Source: CBDATB01 sp965199745
GTDB lineage: Bacteria > Bacteroidota > Bacteroidia > Cytophagales > Flammeovirgaceae
NCBI GenBank assembly: GCA_965199745.1
Contig: CBDATB010000013.1
Span: 558,001 to 622,000 of the forward strand
DNA: 64,000 nucleotides
Direction: 5' to 3'
In this document: positions 7,741-15,969 of the stretch, in pieces
How the letters are laid out: each line of letters begins with the position of its first letter
Numbering within the stretch: position 1 is the first letter of the stretch
Program-made: the position numbers and the translations under genes
The notes under the pieces: generated by a model
What the model saw: only the letters and a program-made list of their open reading frames with translations
Told to the model about the DNA's origin: nothing
Databases searched by the model: none

Positions 7741-7960
7741 TTAATGTTATTTGTAGTTTAATCATTGAAAAAACTACATTAATTTCCTCAATGTCAGCTT
7801 TTTAACTCATCATAGATTTTACATCACCACCTATAAATCATAGCTTTTGTAAAAAAATAAAATCTTTGTTTCGGAGTATTTAAATTAATTCCTTAGCTTC
7901 GTGCTTCTATTTTATACTTGTAGTAGTCTACAATAACCCTCTTAAACTTAATTAAGTCTA

Positions 7961-9031
7961 ATGCTGAGAAGGATTTTCGTTTTATTTTGTTTGCTGTTGT
8001 CTAACACACTAACAGCTACAGACGTTGAAAAAAGAGAAAAGGAATTTAATGCAGGCGATATGATTATGCACCACGTAGCTGATGCACACGAAATTCACTT
8101 ACTAACACTCTATGAAGGTACTCCTGAAGAAAAACATATTTCTATTCCACTACCAATCATTCTTTATACGCCAGACAGAAAAGTTGAGTTTTTTCTTTCA
8201 ACAAAATTCCACAACAAAAAACATCAGCACGACCGCTATGTATTACACCATGAAAAAATCTACATAGTAGACGAAACAGGTGATATGCAATATGACGTGG
8301 CAGGTAATCTCCTAAATTCTAAGCCCATAGACTTTTCCATCACAAAAACAGTTGCAGGAATATTCATTGCTGTGCTGCTAATGCTTTCTATTTTTTTTGC
8401 CGTAGCCAGTGCCTACAAAAAACGCAAAGGACAAGTACCCAAGGGCTTGCAATCTCTCGTAGAGCCTATCCTTATATTTATTAGAGACGACATAGCCAAA
8501 GCATCTATCGGGGCAAAATATGAGGTTTTTATGCCTTATCTGTTGTCGGCTTTCTTCTTTATATGGATTAGTAATATGTTGGGCTTAATCCCATTTATCG
8601 GCGGTTTTAATATAACTGGAAATATTTCCATAACTATGGTATTAGCTCTTCTTACTTTCATCATTACCACTTTGAAAGGCAATGCTAATTATTGGAAACA
8701 TATATTTGCCACTCCGGGCGTGCCGGTATGGTTGCTTCCTTTGATGATACCTATTGAGATTATGGGCATACTTACCAAGCCTATCGTGTTGATGCTCCGT
8801 TTATTTGCTAATATTGTTGCAGGACATATCATTATACTCTCTTTCATCAGTTTGATATTTATTTTTGGCTACCTTTATGGCTCAGCAGCAGGCTTGGGTG
8901 TTTCTATTGTTTCGCTTGCTTTTGCTATGTTTATAAATTTGATGGAGGTTTTGGTTGCTTTCTTACAAGCCTATGTATTTACTTTGTTATCGGCTATATA
9001 TTTTGGTTCGGCTGTGGAAGAACACCATTAG
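7961..9031 (+). CDS. atpB: F1Fo ATP synthase subunit a
   Basis: The 356-residue membrane stator subunit that forms the proton half-channels of Fo. A cleavable-looking signal (about 20 residues) is followed by a His-rich periplasmic domain of about 100 residues, an extension typical of Bacteroidota and absent from E. coli AtpB. Membrane helices begin near residue 130. The essential channel arginine is R280 in M-L-R-L-F-A-N-I-V-A-G-H, in the helix that faces the c-ring. First gene of a six-gene run atpB-E-F-H-A-G in the standard order. No atpI is visible upstream. Confidence 0.97.
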   Translation: MLRRIFVLFCLLLSNTLTATDVEKREKEFNAGDMIMHHVADAHEIHLLTLYEGTPEEKHISIPLPIILYTPDRKVEFFLSTKFHNKKHQHDRYVLHHEKIYIVDETGDMQYDVAGNLLNSKPIDFSITKTVAGIFIAVLLMLSIFFAVASAYKKRKGQVPKGLQSLVEPILIFIRDDIAKASIGAKYEVFMPYLLSAFFFIWISNMLGLIPFIGGFNITGNISITMVLALLTFIITTLKGNANYWKHIFATPGVPVWLLPLMIPIEIMGILTKPIVLMLRLFANIVAGHIIILSFISLIFIFGYLYGSAAGLGVSIVSLAFAMFINLMEVLVAFLQAYVFTLLSAIYFGSAVEEHH

Positions 9032-9105
9032 TTGCATCGAATCGTTAGTAAAAAAAAATTAATGCGTATTTTCTGTTTATTTTTATATTCAAACCTATTT
9101 TTAAA

Positions 9106-9354
9106 ATGGATCTATTACTTGTTTTATTAGATGTAGCTTTCGCTTACATGGGTGCTGGTATCGGTGCTGGTGTGGCTGCTATCGGTGCTGGTATTGGTAT
9201 CGGAAAAATCGGCGGCTCTGCGCTAGAAGCTATGGCTAGGCAGCCTGAAGCTACTGGCGATTTAAGAGCTAACATGATTGTGGCTGCTGCTTTGGTAGAA
9301 GGTGCCGCGTTTTTTGGCATTATTGTTTGTCTACTGATTGTACTATTAAAGTAG
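9106..9354 (+). CDS. atpE: F1Fo ATP synthase subunit c
   Basis: An 82-residue two-helix hairpin that assembles into the rotor ring. Helix 1 has the Gly/Ala packing motif (G-A-G-I-G-A-G, residues 16-37), the polar loop is R45-Q-P-E48, and the ion-binding carboxylate is E65 in L-V-E-G-A-A. The residue after E65 is Gly, not Ser/Thr, and helix 1 shows no Gln ligand, so proton rather than sodium coupling is expected. It lies 74 bp after atpB. The gene is more GC-rich than its neighbours because of the Gly/Ala content. Confidence 0.97.
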   Translation: MDLLLVLLDVAFAYMGAGIGAGVAAIGAGIGIGKIGGSALEAMARQPEATGDLRANMIVAAALVEGAAFFGIIVCLLIVLLK

Positions 9355-9489
9355 TAAAACGAATATGAGTAGCTTGCGCTTGGCAGCTTTCGTAAAAAGT
9401 CGAAAAGTAAATTAGTTATCAGGCCTTTGGTCTGATAATTATATCGACAATAAAACTGAAAAAACCTGTTCACTCAAAAACATGAATAC

Positions 9490-9984
9490 ATGGAACTAAT
9501 AGAACCAGGCATAGGGCTTATTTTTTGGATGAGCGTTGCCTTCATCGTTGTATGGAGTTTATTAGGAAAATTCGCATGGAAACCCATCCTCAGTTCTATC
9601 AAAGAGAGAGAAAATTCTATAGCACAGGCTTTAAAGGATTCTTCAGATGCCAAAACGCAAGTTGCCAAACTCAATGAGGAAATCCATCGGATGAAAAAAA
9701 ATGCTAAAGTAGAGAGAGACCAAATACTTAAAGATACACAAGCACAAGCGGATAAAATCATCTCCCAAGCACGTGAATCAGCTACAAAAGATGCTGAAAA
9801 AATTATTATATCAGCACAACAAGCTATTGAAAATGAAAAGAAAGCAGCACTAGCAGATGTAAAAAATCAAGTAGCCAAACTTTCCTTAGATATTGCTGGT
9901 AAACTACTGAAAAAAGAATTGTCTAAAGATGCTGTGCAAAGAGAGTTATTGGCTGATTTGTTGGCTGATTTAAAATTTAACTAA
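9490..9984 (+). CDS. atpF: F1Fo ATP synthase subunit b
   Basis: A 164-residue peripheral stalk subunit. One N-terminal membrane helix (residues 8-28, I-G-L-I-F-W-M-S-V-A-F) is followed by a long charged alpha-helical coiled coil to the end, which dimerises and contacts the delta subunit. The length and lack of a second membrane segment match a standard b subunit. An ATG eight bases upstream is out of frame. It follows atpE by 135 bp and precedes atpH by 12 bp. Confidence 0.95.
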   Translation: MELIEPGIGLIFWMSVAFIVVWSLLGKFAWKPILSSIKERENSIAQALKDSSDAKTQVAKLNEEIHRMKKNAKVERDQILKDTQAQADKIISQARESATKDAEKIIISAQQAIENEKKAALADVKNQVAKLSLDIAGKLLKKELSKDAVQRELLADLLADLKFN

Positions 9985-9996
9985 AATTTGGCACTA

Positions 9997-10533
9997 ATGA
10001 GTGACGCAAGAATAGCAACAAGATATGCTAAATCGATTTTTATCTTATCACAAGAGCGGGGTAAAGTTCTGAAGGTAAAAAACGATATGGATCTCATTGT
10101 CAACACCTGCGAAGAAAGTCGAGTCTTAAGATTAATGCTCAGTAGCCCAATCGTCAAATTTGATCAAAAGAAAAAGATATTATTAGCAATTTTTGGCGAT
10201 AAAATACAAAAGATTACTGCCAAGCTCATAGAAGTAATCTGCAATAAAAATAGAGCTTTCACCCTGCAAAATGTTGCTAAAGCATACATTCATCTGTACA
10301 ATGAATCGCAAAATCTTCAAGAGGTATCTATTAAAACAGCTTTTCCTTTAGAAAAAAAACTAGCAAAAGAATTTATTAGAGCAGCACAGAATTTTACAAC
10401 AAGAGAAATTCAATTGAAAGAAGAAGTCGATGAGGAATTAATTGGTGGCTACGTGTTGACAATGGATGACAAGCAAATAGATGATTCGTTGAGAACAAAA
10501 CTCAAGCAGCTGCAAAGAAAGCTCATTTCATAG
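9997..10533 (+). CDS. atpH: F1Fo ATP synthase subunit delta
   Basis: A 178-residue OSCP-type subunit that links the b stalk to the top of the alpha/beta hexamer. The N-terminal helical bundle starts with S-D-A-R-I-A-T-R-Y-A-K-S, the normal family beginning, which is why I use ATG 9997 rather than the in-frame TTG at 9988. The C-terminal signature E-E-L-I-G-G-Y-V-L is at about residues 147-155. It sits 12 bp after atpF. Confidence 0.95.
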   Translation: MSDARIATRYAKSIFILSQERGKVLKVKNDMDLIVNTCEESRVLRLMLSSPIVKFDQKKKILLAIFGDKIQKITAKLIEVICNKNRAFTLQNVAKAYIHLYNESQNLQEVSIKTAFPLEKKLAKEFIRAAQNFTTREIQLKEEVDEELIGGYVLTMDDKQIDDSLRTKLKQLQRKLIS

Positions 10534-10595
10534 AAGACTGTTTATAAGATATACGCAATAACTGATTTCAACTCTTAACTATTAATTACTAAATA

Positions 10596-12176
10596 ATGGA
10601 CCAGGTAAGACCCGATGAAGTATCTGCAATTTTGAGAGACCAACTGTCTAATTTAACAACTGAAGCAGAACTCCAGGAAATAGGAACAGTTTTACAAGTA
10701 GGTGATGGTGTCGCCAGAATATATGGACTATCTAATGCAAAAGCCGGTGAGTTAATTGAGTTCGATAATGGCACGAATGGTTTGGTACTCAACTTGGAAG
10801 AGGATAATGTAGGTGCCGTTATATTTGGTGATTCGAAGGATATTAAAGAAGGGGACAATGTCAAAAGAACCAAAAATATTGCCTCTATCAGAGTAGGTGA
10901 AGGTTTTATAGGTAGAGTTGTTAATACACTTGGCGAACCCATGGACGGTAAAGGTCATATTCAGGGACAATCATATGAAATGCCCCTCGAGCGCAAAGCC
11001 CCCGGCGTTATATATCGGCAACCCGTAAACGAACCACTACAAACCGGTATTAAAGCTATTGACTCTATGATTCCTATCGGTAGAGGACAGAGAGAGTTGA
11101 TTATTGGCGATAGGCAAACTGGAAAAACTGCCGTTGCTGTTGATACTATTATCAATCAAAAAGAATTTTATGAACGCGGCAAACCCGTATATTGTATTTA
11201 TGTAGCTGTCGGGCAAAAAGCGAGTACAGTAGCCACAGTAGCAGCCGCTTTGGAAAGAGCAGGTGCTATGAAATTTACTGTTATCGTAGCTGCTAACTCC
11301 TCTGACCCTGCTCCTATGCAGTTTTTCGCGCCATTTACCGGAGCTGCTATCGGAGAGTTTTTCCGCGACACAGGCCGCCCTGCCTTGGTCGTTTATGATG
11401 ATCTTTCCAAACAAGCAGTAGCTTATCGCGAAGTATCACTATTACTGAGAAGACCTCCCGGCAGAGAGGCTTACCCAGGCGATGTATTCTACCTTCATTC
11501 AAGGTTGTTAGAAAGAGCAGCAAAAGTGAACAGCAGCGACAAAATTGCTGCACAGATGAATGATTTACCTGAGTCTATTAGAAGCCTTGCCAAAGGAGGT
11601 GGTTCGCTAACAGCACTACCAATTATTGAAACACAGGCTAGTGATGTATCAGCCTATATCCCTACTAATGTAATTTCTATTACAGATGGACAGATTTTTC
11701 TGGAAACAAACCTATTTAACTCAGGCATACGTCCAGCTATTAATGTAGGTATTTCGGTATCGAGAGTTGGGGGATCTGCGCAAATTAAATCGATGAAAAA
11801 AATTGCTGGTACCCTCAAGCTAGACCAAGCTCAATTTAGAGATTTGGAAGCGTTTGCGAAGTTTGGCTCTGACCTTGATGCTGCCACTAAGCTAACTATT
11901 GAGCGAGGAAAGAAAAATCAGGAAATTCTTAAACAAGGTCAATTCTCTCCCATGGAAGTAGAAAAGCAGGTAGCTATTATTTATGCTTCTACTAGCGGTC
12001 TACTCGATAAAGTACCTATCAATAGCGTAAAAGATTTTGAAAAGGAATATTTGGAGCTATTAGCCGGCAAGCACGCTAATGTATTGGAGCTATTAAGAAT
12101 AGGAGAAATCAGTGATGAAGCTGCAACCACGCTTAAACAAGTAGCTGAAAAATTAGCAGAAAACTATATTTCTTAA
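10596..12176 (+). CDS. atpA: F1Fo ATP synthase subunit alpha
   Basis: The 526-residue non-catalytic nucleotide-binding subunit of F1. The N-terminal beta-barrel is followed by the P-loop G171-D-R-Q-T-G-K-T178 and the arginine-finger region S-V-S-R-V-G-G near residue 390. The C-terminal helical domain is complete. It pairs with AtpD, which is not in this window: in Bacteroidota atpDC usually lies elsewhere. The start is the ATG following the TAATTACTAAATA leader, 62 bp after atpH. Confidence 0.98.
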   Translation: MDQVRPDEVSAILRDQLSNLTTEAELQEIGTVLQVGDGVARIYGLSNAKAGELIEFDNGTNGLVLNLEEDNVGAVIFGDSKDIKEGDNVKRTKNIASIRVGEGFIGRVVNTLGEPMDGKGHIQGQSYEMPLERKAPGVIYRQPVNEPLQTGIKAIDSMIPIGRGQRELIIGDRQTGKTAVAVDTIINQKEFYERGKPVYCIYVAVGQKASTVATVAAALERAGAMKFTVIVAANSSDPAPMQFFAPFTGAAIGEFFRDTGRPALVVYDDLSKQAVAYREVSLLLRRPPGREAYPGDVFYLHSRLLERAAKVNSSDKIAAQMNDLPESIRSLAKGGGSLTALPIIETQASDVSAYIPTNVISITDGQIFLETNLFNSGIRPAINVGISVSRVGGSAQIKSMKKIAGTLKLDQAQFRDLEAFAKFGSDLDAATKLTIERGKKNQEILKQGQFSPMEVEKQVAIIYASTSGLLDKVPINSVKDFEKEYLELLAGKHANVLELLRIGEISDEAATTLKQVAEKLAENYIS

Positions 12177-12204
12177 TTTTCTAACCTAGCTCACTTATTG
12201 ACAG

Positions 12205-13095
12205 ATGCCCAGTTTAAAAGCAGTTAAAGAAAGAATTAATTCTGTTATATCTACGCAGCAAATAACTAAAGCTATGAAAATGGTTGCTGCTGCAAAGCTG
12301 AGAAAAGCGCAGGATAGAGTTGTTCAAATGCGTCCATATGCCGATAAATTACGTACTATCTTAGTCGATGTGTCGTCAGCCTTGAACAATGATGAGCAAA
12401 GCATATATGCTCAATCAAGAGAAGAAAGTAAAGTATTAATTGTTATGGTTACCTCAGATAGAGGACTATGTGGTCCTTTCAATAGTAATGTTATTAAAAA
12501 AGGCTTATCGCTATTAGCAAGTCAATATACTAAGCAATATGCCGCAGGAGATGTTACCTTCATGTGTATAGGTGTTAGGGGGGCTGAGTTTCTCAAAAAA
12601 AGAGGCTACCAAGTAATAGAAAATTATTCAAACCTGTTCCAAAATATATCTTTTGAAAATACACGTAGAGCAGCGGAGTGGGTAATGAACAACTTTGCCG
12701 CCGGCAAGTATGATAAAGTAGAATTAATATATAATAAGTTCAAAAATATTGCGACACAAATAGCATCTCGTGAACAATATTTACCTGTACAGGAAAACAT
12801 AGAGAAAGACAAACAGGCTAGTACAATAAGAGAGTATATCTTCGAACCGTCTAAACAAGAGATTGTCCTAGACCTTATTCCAAAATCTTTAAAAATCATT
12901 TTCTATAAAGCACTATTAGAATCTAACGCATCAGAACACGCTGCGCGCATGACTGCTATGGATAAGGCTACCGAAAATGCTAACGAACTACTCAAAGAGT
13001 TAAAATTAACTTATAATAGAACCCGACAAGCAGCTATTACAAAAGAAATATTGGAAATAGTAGGCGGTGCGGAGGCTTTATCTCAATTTAAATAA
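12205..13095 (+). CDS. atpG: F1Fo ATP synthase subunit gamma
   Basis: The 296-residue central rotor shaft. The N-terminal helix (L-K-A-V-K-E-R-I-N-S-V) with Q-I-T-K-A-M-K-M-V and the C-terminal helix (A-M-D-K-A-T-E-N-A ... T-R-Q-A-A-I-T-K-E-I) form the coiled coil that turns inside the alpha/beta ring; the middle (S-D-R-G-L-C-G-P-F-N) is the Rossmann-like domain. Last gene of the operon, with four bases to the convergent stop of the next gene and no hairpin in between, so read-through or overlap of transcripts is likely. Confidence 0.97.
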   Translation: MPSLKAVKERINSVISTQQITKAMKMVAAAKLRKAQDRVVQMRPYADKLRTILVDVSSALNNDEQSIYAQSREESKVLIVMVTSDRGLCGPFNSNVIKKGLSLLASQYTKQYAAGDVTFMCIGVRGAEFLKKRGYQVIENYSNLFQNISFENTRRAAEWVMNNFAAGKYDKVELIYNKFKNIATQIASREQYLPVQENIEKDKQASTIREYIFEPSKQEIVLDLIPKSLKIIFYKALLESNASEHAARMTAMDKATENANELLKELKLTYNRTRQAAITKEILEIVGGAEALSQFK

Positions 13096-13099
13096 CATA

Positions 13100-13540
13100 T
13101 TACTTGACGGCTAAAACTAACCCCTTCTTATCCATGAGAATACTTAGCATTGGCTGTACTCCTTTCTGAGTAGGCTTCATAGGGTGGGTATACAAAACAT
13201 CATTCTTACCAATGAGTTGTACGTTGTCTTTAGACTCTATTCCGTTAGCTAAGTTGTATTGATAAGCATCCCATATATTCTTTTCCTTAGGTATACGCAA
13301 CAGTGTATCATGAGTTATCTGACTGATCCGCTTGATAAGGTGGGTGCTGTCCCACATCGCTGGCAGGGTATCTCCAATAATATTTATCACAGACCGCCCG
13401 TAGTTGTAAGCTGCTGCAATAAGCTGCGCATCGGTAATTTTTCTCACTTTCCTATTCTTTATTTCTTTTTTAAGTGCCTTAAAATCAATATTCTCTACGG
13501 GTTTTACACTTATTTCGCACGAGAAAAAGCCAAGCAACAC
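13100..13540 (-). CDS. Putative lipoprotein, weakly DUF3365-like
   Basis: A 146-residue protein from a GTG at 13540. It starts with a very short hydrophobic run and L-G-F-F-S-C, a lipobox-like cysteine at residue 8; the frame stays open upstream (I-I-I-R-N-I-I-T-C-P-L) without an ATG, so the real signal peptide is probably longer with an unusual start. The mature part (T-D-A-Q-L-I-A-A-A-Y-N-Y-G, then W-D-A-Y-Q-Y-N-L, then L-Y-T-H-P-M-K-P) has the spacing of DUF3365/Tll0287-type sensor domains but lacks the heme CxxCH. Convergent with atpG. Function unknown. Confidence 0.55.
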   Translation of the reverse strand: MLLGFFSCEISVKPVENIDFKALKKEIKNRKVRKITDAQLIAAAYNYGRSVINIIGDTLPAMWDSTHLIKRISQITHDTLLRIPKEKNIWDAYQYNLANGIESKDNVQLIGKNDVLYTHPMKPTQKGVQPMLSILMDKKGLVLAVK

Positions 13541-13646
13541 TAGCGGGCAAGTAATGATATTCCTGATAATGATTTCAACTATTTTACCTGATGGAAAGCA
13601 GAATAAGTTATAAACAAAAAGAGGTAGTTAAGTAACTATCGTTATA

Positions 13647-14435
13647 CTAACGACTCTTCGGTCTATTGAACTTAGATGAGACCACTGAGTTTGCCTTTCT
13701 CAACGGAAGATGTCTAGGGCAACTTAATTTGACTATACGGTAGCTCACACCTACCCCAATCTGAAAGAAAGCATCAAAGTTCGTATTACTTCCAAAATAT
13801 CCAGTAGTATTACTTCTGCTAAAACTTATATCGTCTAACGCATCAGTAAAAGTTTTGTTTGCCAATAGTTCAACTTCAAAGCTAATTTTATGACTCAAAA
13901 TAAACTTCATGCCTACGCCTATAGGTATGTAGAAAAAAAACTCTCCATCTACAATACCAATACCTGAACCTCCTACCAAGTAAGGGGTATACTTTCGTCT
14001 GTTTTTTTCATCTCTAAAATCAAAAAACTGGTATTCTACTAGGTATTTAAAGTCAAAAAATACTTTCTCAAAAGAGGGGGCTAGACCATTGCCAAAACCA
14101 TCGACCGGCTGAAGATAACTGTAAATGTTGTTGGCAGCAGCACCTATTAGCCCTGCACCAACATTCATTCTTACACTTACCTCCTCAGAAATACTTCTAC
14201 GATAAAATACGTTGATGGATGGTTTGAGATTAGTACTTATTAACCGTCCTGCATTTAATTCTCCTGAGTAGCTGGTCGCCTGAATATGAAACCCATATTC
14301 ATCTCGTGAGCTTATCTCGGTGTCGTATCCTGCTTTTTTATTTTCTGCCTTGTCCTGAGCGTGTAGATACGAAACTGAAAGAGTCATAAGTGATATATTG
14401 CTTATGACTCTTTTAAGTGTACTGTTTAGTGTCAT
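13647..14435 (-). CDS. Outer-membrane beta-barrel protein, PorG/DUF6089-like
   Basis: A 262-residue protein with a signal peptide ending at H-A-Q (about residue 26). The mature region is alternating hydrophobic strands: Y-L-V-G-G-S-G-I-G-I-V-D-G, then I-P-I-G-V-G-M-K-F-I-L-S and F-T-D-A-L-D-D-I-S near the C-terminus. The last motif pair matches the end of the DUF6089 family, which includes the type IX secretion component PorG. It is a paralogue of the next gene (14600-15616), sharing strand pattern and the D-D-(I/V)-S element. Whether it is PorG itself or an accessory barrel cannot be settled from sequence. Confidence 0.7.
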   Translation of the reverse strand: MTLNSTLKRVISNISLMTLSVSYLHAQDKAENKKAGYDTEISSRDEYGFHIQATSYSGELNAGRLISTNLKPSINVFYRRSISEEVSVRMNVGAGLIGAAANNIYSYLQPVDGFGNGLAPSFEKVFFDFKYLVEYQFFDFRDEKNRRKYTPYLVGGSGIGIVDGEFFFYIPIGVGMKFILSHKISFEVELLANKTFTDALDDISFSRSNTTGYFGSNTNFDAFFQIGVGVSYRIVKLSCPRHLPLRKANSVVSSKFNRPKSR

Positions 14436-14465
14436 GAAATATTTATTTTTTCATGTGATGAACTG

Positions 14466-14534
14466 GGGTTCGAGGTCGCAGGCTCATCCTAGTGCTAAGG
14501 CCTCATTGCGCTTTTGTCTAGCACCCGACCTCGC
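14466..14534. ncRNA. Candidate structured element between the two barrel genes
   Basis: CGAGGTCG (14471-14478) pairs with CGACCTCG (14526-14533), and inside it GTGCTA (14492-14497) pairs with TAGCAC (14519-14524) around a 21-base loop. The block is markedly GC-richer than the flanks and encodes no frame. On the minus strand it lies in the 5' leader of the 14435 gene (31 bases upstream of its ATG), so a leader RNA or attenuator is possible. GGTTCGA at 14467-14473 recalls a tRNA T-loop, but the cloverleaf does not close. Confidence 0.4.
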
Positions 14535-14599
14535 CTTGCAACAAGAGGCGATAAGCTAAACCGAACGGGTGTTACATGGCATCAACAAAACACATAAAA

Positions 14600-15616
14600 T
14601 TATCTAAATTTAGGACTCCTAGAGCCGTTGGATAAGATGTAGGACAAACCAATACTCGATACGATATAATGATCAGAACCAGCACCTCCTCTTTTCTCAA
14701 TAATACTGGGGATTGCGTTCGGACTTAATTCACCAGGTACGGCACTCGGATTATGAGGGGCACCTGTATTAACATCCAATGCCTCTGAAGCTCTATAACT
14801 CAAACGCCAGGCAAGATTGGTAGCAGCATCGGTTTCAGGTTGGGCAATATAAGTACCTTTGCTTACATCATCCAGGTAATCGGTGAAACCGTAGTTAAAC
14901 CTTACTTCAAAACTAATATTTACATTATTACTCAATTTCATTCTAACACCTGCCCCAATGGGCAAGACAAAGGACGTAGACCCATAAGTACCTCCAACCT
15001 CTGTCGTAATATTTCGTAAACTGACTACTTGACCTGGTCTAACTGTTTTACCTGTTGGGCTGGTAAAGACTCTATCGTTTTCAAGAGGTGCTTTAGTTTT
15101 GGGGTTGTGTATGATGAGAGCAAAACCTAGTGTGATATAAGGTACAGGAAAAAAGGGTCGTTTATAAAACAGCCCTTTGTTTTCAATAAAGTCAATCACA
15201 CCCGAAGCACCCACCTGAATAATATTATTCGTAAAGCTAAGGTTTCTCCAAAACCTACCTGTTGAACCTGCATCGGCCGGCGATGCTTCTTCAGGATCGC
15301 TGCCCGCAATCAGTACATACTCCGCCTGTGCTTTAATAAACACCCTTGAAGTCAGGCGTCTGGCAGCGGATATACCAAACCCAGGTCTAGAGAAGCCTAA
15401 GTCTAGGCTAAGTCTAGATGTGCTAGGAGTCAAATCACCGAGATAATTAGCAGACCCGACATTAAAGCCAATTTCCCAATACTGTTTTGCGCTGGTAAAA
15501 CGCCCATAACGCCTTGATATTAAGCGTCTTCTTTTTCTTTTTTGCGCGTGTAAATCGACAATATCAGCAAACAAAATTATAAGTGTACAAGCGAGTATAA
15601 ACTTTAGGGTTTTCAT
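14600..15616 (-). CDS. Outer-membrane beta-barrel protein, PorG/DUF6089 family
   Basis: A 338-residue protein with a signal peptide (hydrophobic run to H-A-Q, residue 25). The mature start W-E-I-G-F-N-V-G-S-A-N-Y-L-G-D-L is the hallmark of DUF6089/PorG. Later come P-Y-I-T-L-G-F-A-L and V-L-P-I-G-A-G-V-R-M-K-L-S followed by F-R-F... N-Y-G-F-T-D-Y-L-D-D-V-S, the conserved barrel end. PorG is an outer-membrane part of the type IX secretion system, which fits sprA and gldB elsewhere in the window. It has its own promoter-like motif at 15717-15724. Confidence 0.75.
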   Translation of the reverse strand: MKTLKFILACTLIILFADIVDLHAQKRKRRRLISRRYGRFTSAKQYWEIGFNVGSANYLGDLTPSTSRLSLDLGFSRPGFGISAARRLTSRVFIKAQAEYVLIAGSDPEEASPADAGSTGRFWRNLSFTNNIIQVGASGVIDFIENKGLFYKRPFFPVPYITLGFALIIHNPKTKAPLENDRVFTSPTGKTVRPGQVVSLRNITTEVGGTYGSTSFVLPIGAGVRMKLSNNVNISFEVRFNYGFTDYLDDVSKGTYIAQPETDAATNLAWRLSYRASEALDVNTGAPHNPSAVPGELSPNAIPSIIEKRGGAGSDHYIVSSIGLSYILSNGSRSPKFR

Positions 15617-15716
15617 GAGAAAAAATTATACTTTTAAATTAAATTAATGGAGTGATTGATATTTAATTTTAAGGATGACGATCAACAGCACAAGTCGTAT
15701 AATAATGCACCCTTTG

Positions 15717-15724
15717 CAAAGGTA
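15717..15724 (-). promoter_or_regulatory. Bacteroidota -7 element for the PorG-like gene
   Basis: On the minus strand the bases read TACCTTTG followed by CA, an exact TAnnTTTG match about 100 bases before the ATG at 15616. No TTG stands at 19-23 bp upstream, so it is a partial promoter match. Confidence 0.45.
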
Positions 15725-15901
15725 TGCTAATTCTATCTAATAGAAAAAATAAACACTGAGTTATTTTCTAAAGTCTACGCAATAGGTGGCTATATTTTTT
15801 GGTGCTGTTACAGCGAAAAGAAGTGAGGAAAAGGTAAAATTATAATCAGGACACAGCAAACTCATGCCGTAACAGGGGGTTGTTTTTTAGTAAAAATTAT
15901 T

Positions 15902-15916
15902 TTTGGCAAAGCCAAA
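15902..15916 (-). terminator. Probable terminator of the basic repeat protein gene
   Basis: TTTGGC (15902-15907) and GCCAAA (15911-15916) form a six-base stem with a three-base loop. On the minus strand it is followed by AATAATTTTT. It lies 53 bases past the stop of the 15970-17049 gene, in the expected place and orientation. Confidence 0.45.
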
Positions 15917-15969
15917 GGAGAAAAGAATTAGATTAAAAAAAAACAGCAAATCTGGCTTACGATATGCCC

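Larger units (their letters stand above)
7427..7960. other. Gap between island and ATP synthase operon
   Basis: It holds the palindrome at 7453-7484 and a minus-strand gene remnant (both listed), plus a small stem-loop TGTAGTTT (7752-7759) / AAACTACA (7771-7778). I see no clear TAnnTTTG promoter for atpB; AATCTTTG near 7860 is one base off and lacks a TTG partner. This gap marks the edge of the decaying island. Confidence 0.5.
15617..15969. other. Intergenic stretch upstream of the PorG-like gene
   Basis: Contains the minus-strand promoter-like motif at 15717-15724 and a minus-strand terminator at 15902-15916, both listed. No coding frame is convincing. The remainder is AT-rich and unremarkable. 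Confidence 0.6.

Noticed and set aside
7961..13095. Truncated ATP synthase operon (atpD and atpC missing)
   Set aside because: Separate atpDC is the normal arrangement in Bacteroidota, so the absence is not damage.
14466..14534. tRNA gene
   Set aside because: GGTTCGA is present, but no acceptor stem or anticodon arm closes a cloverleaf.
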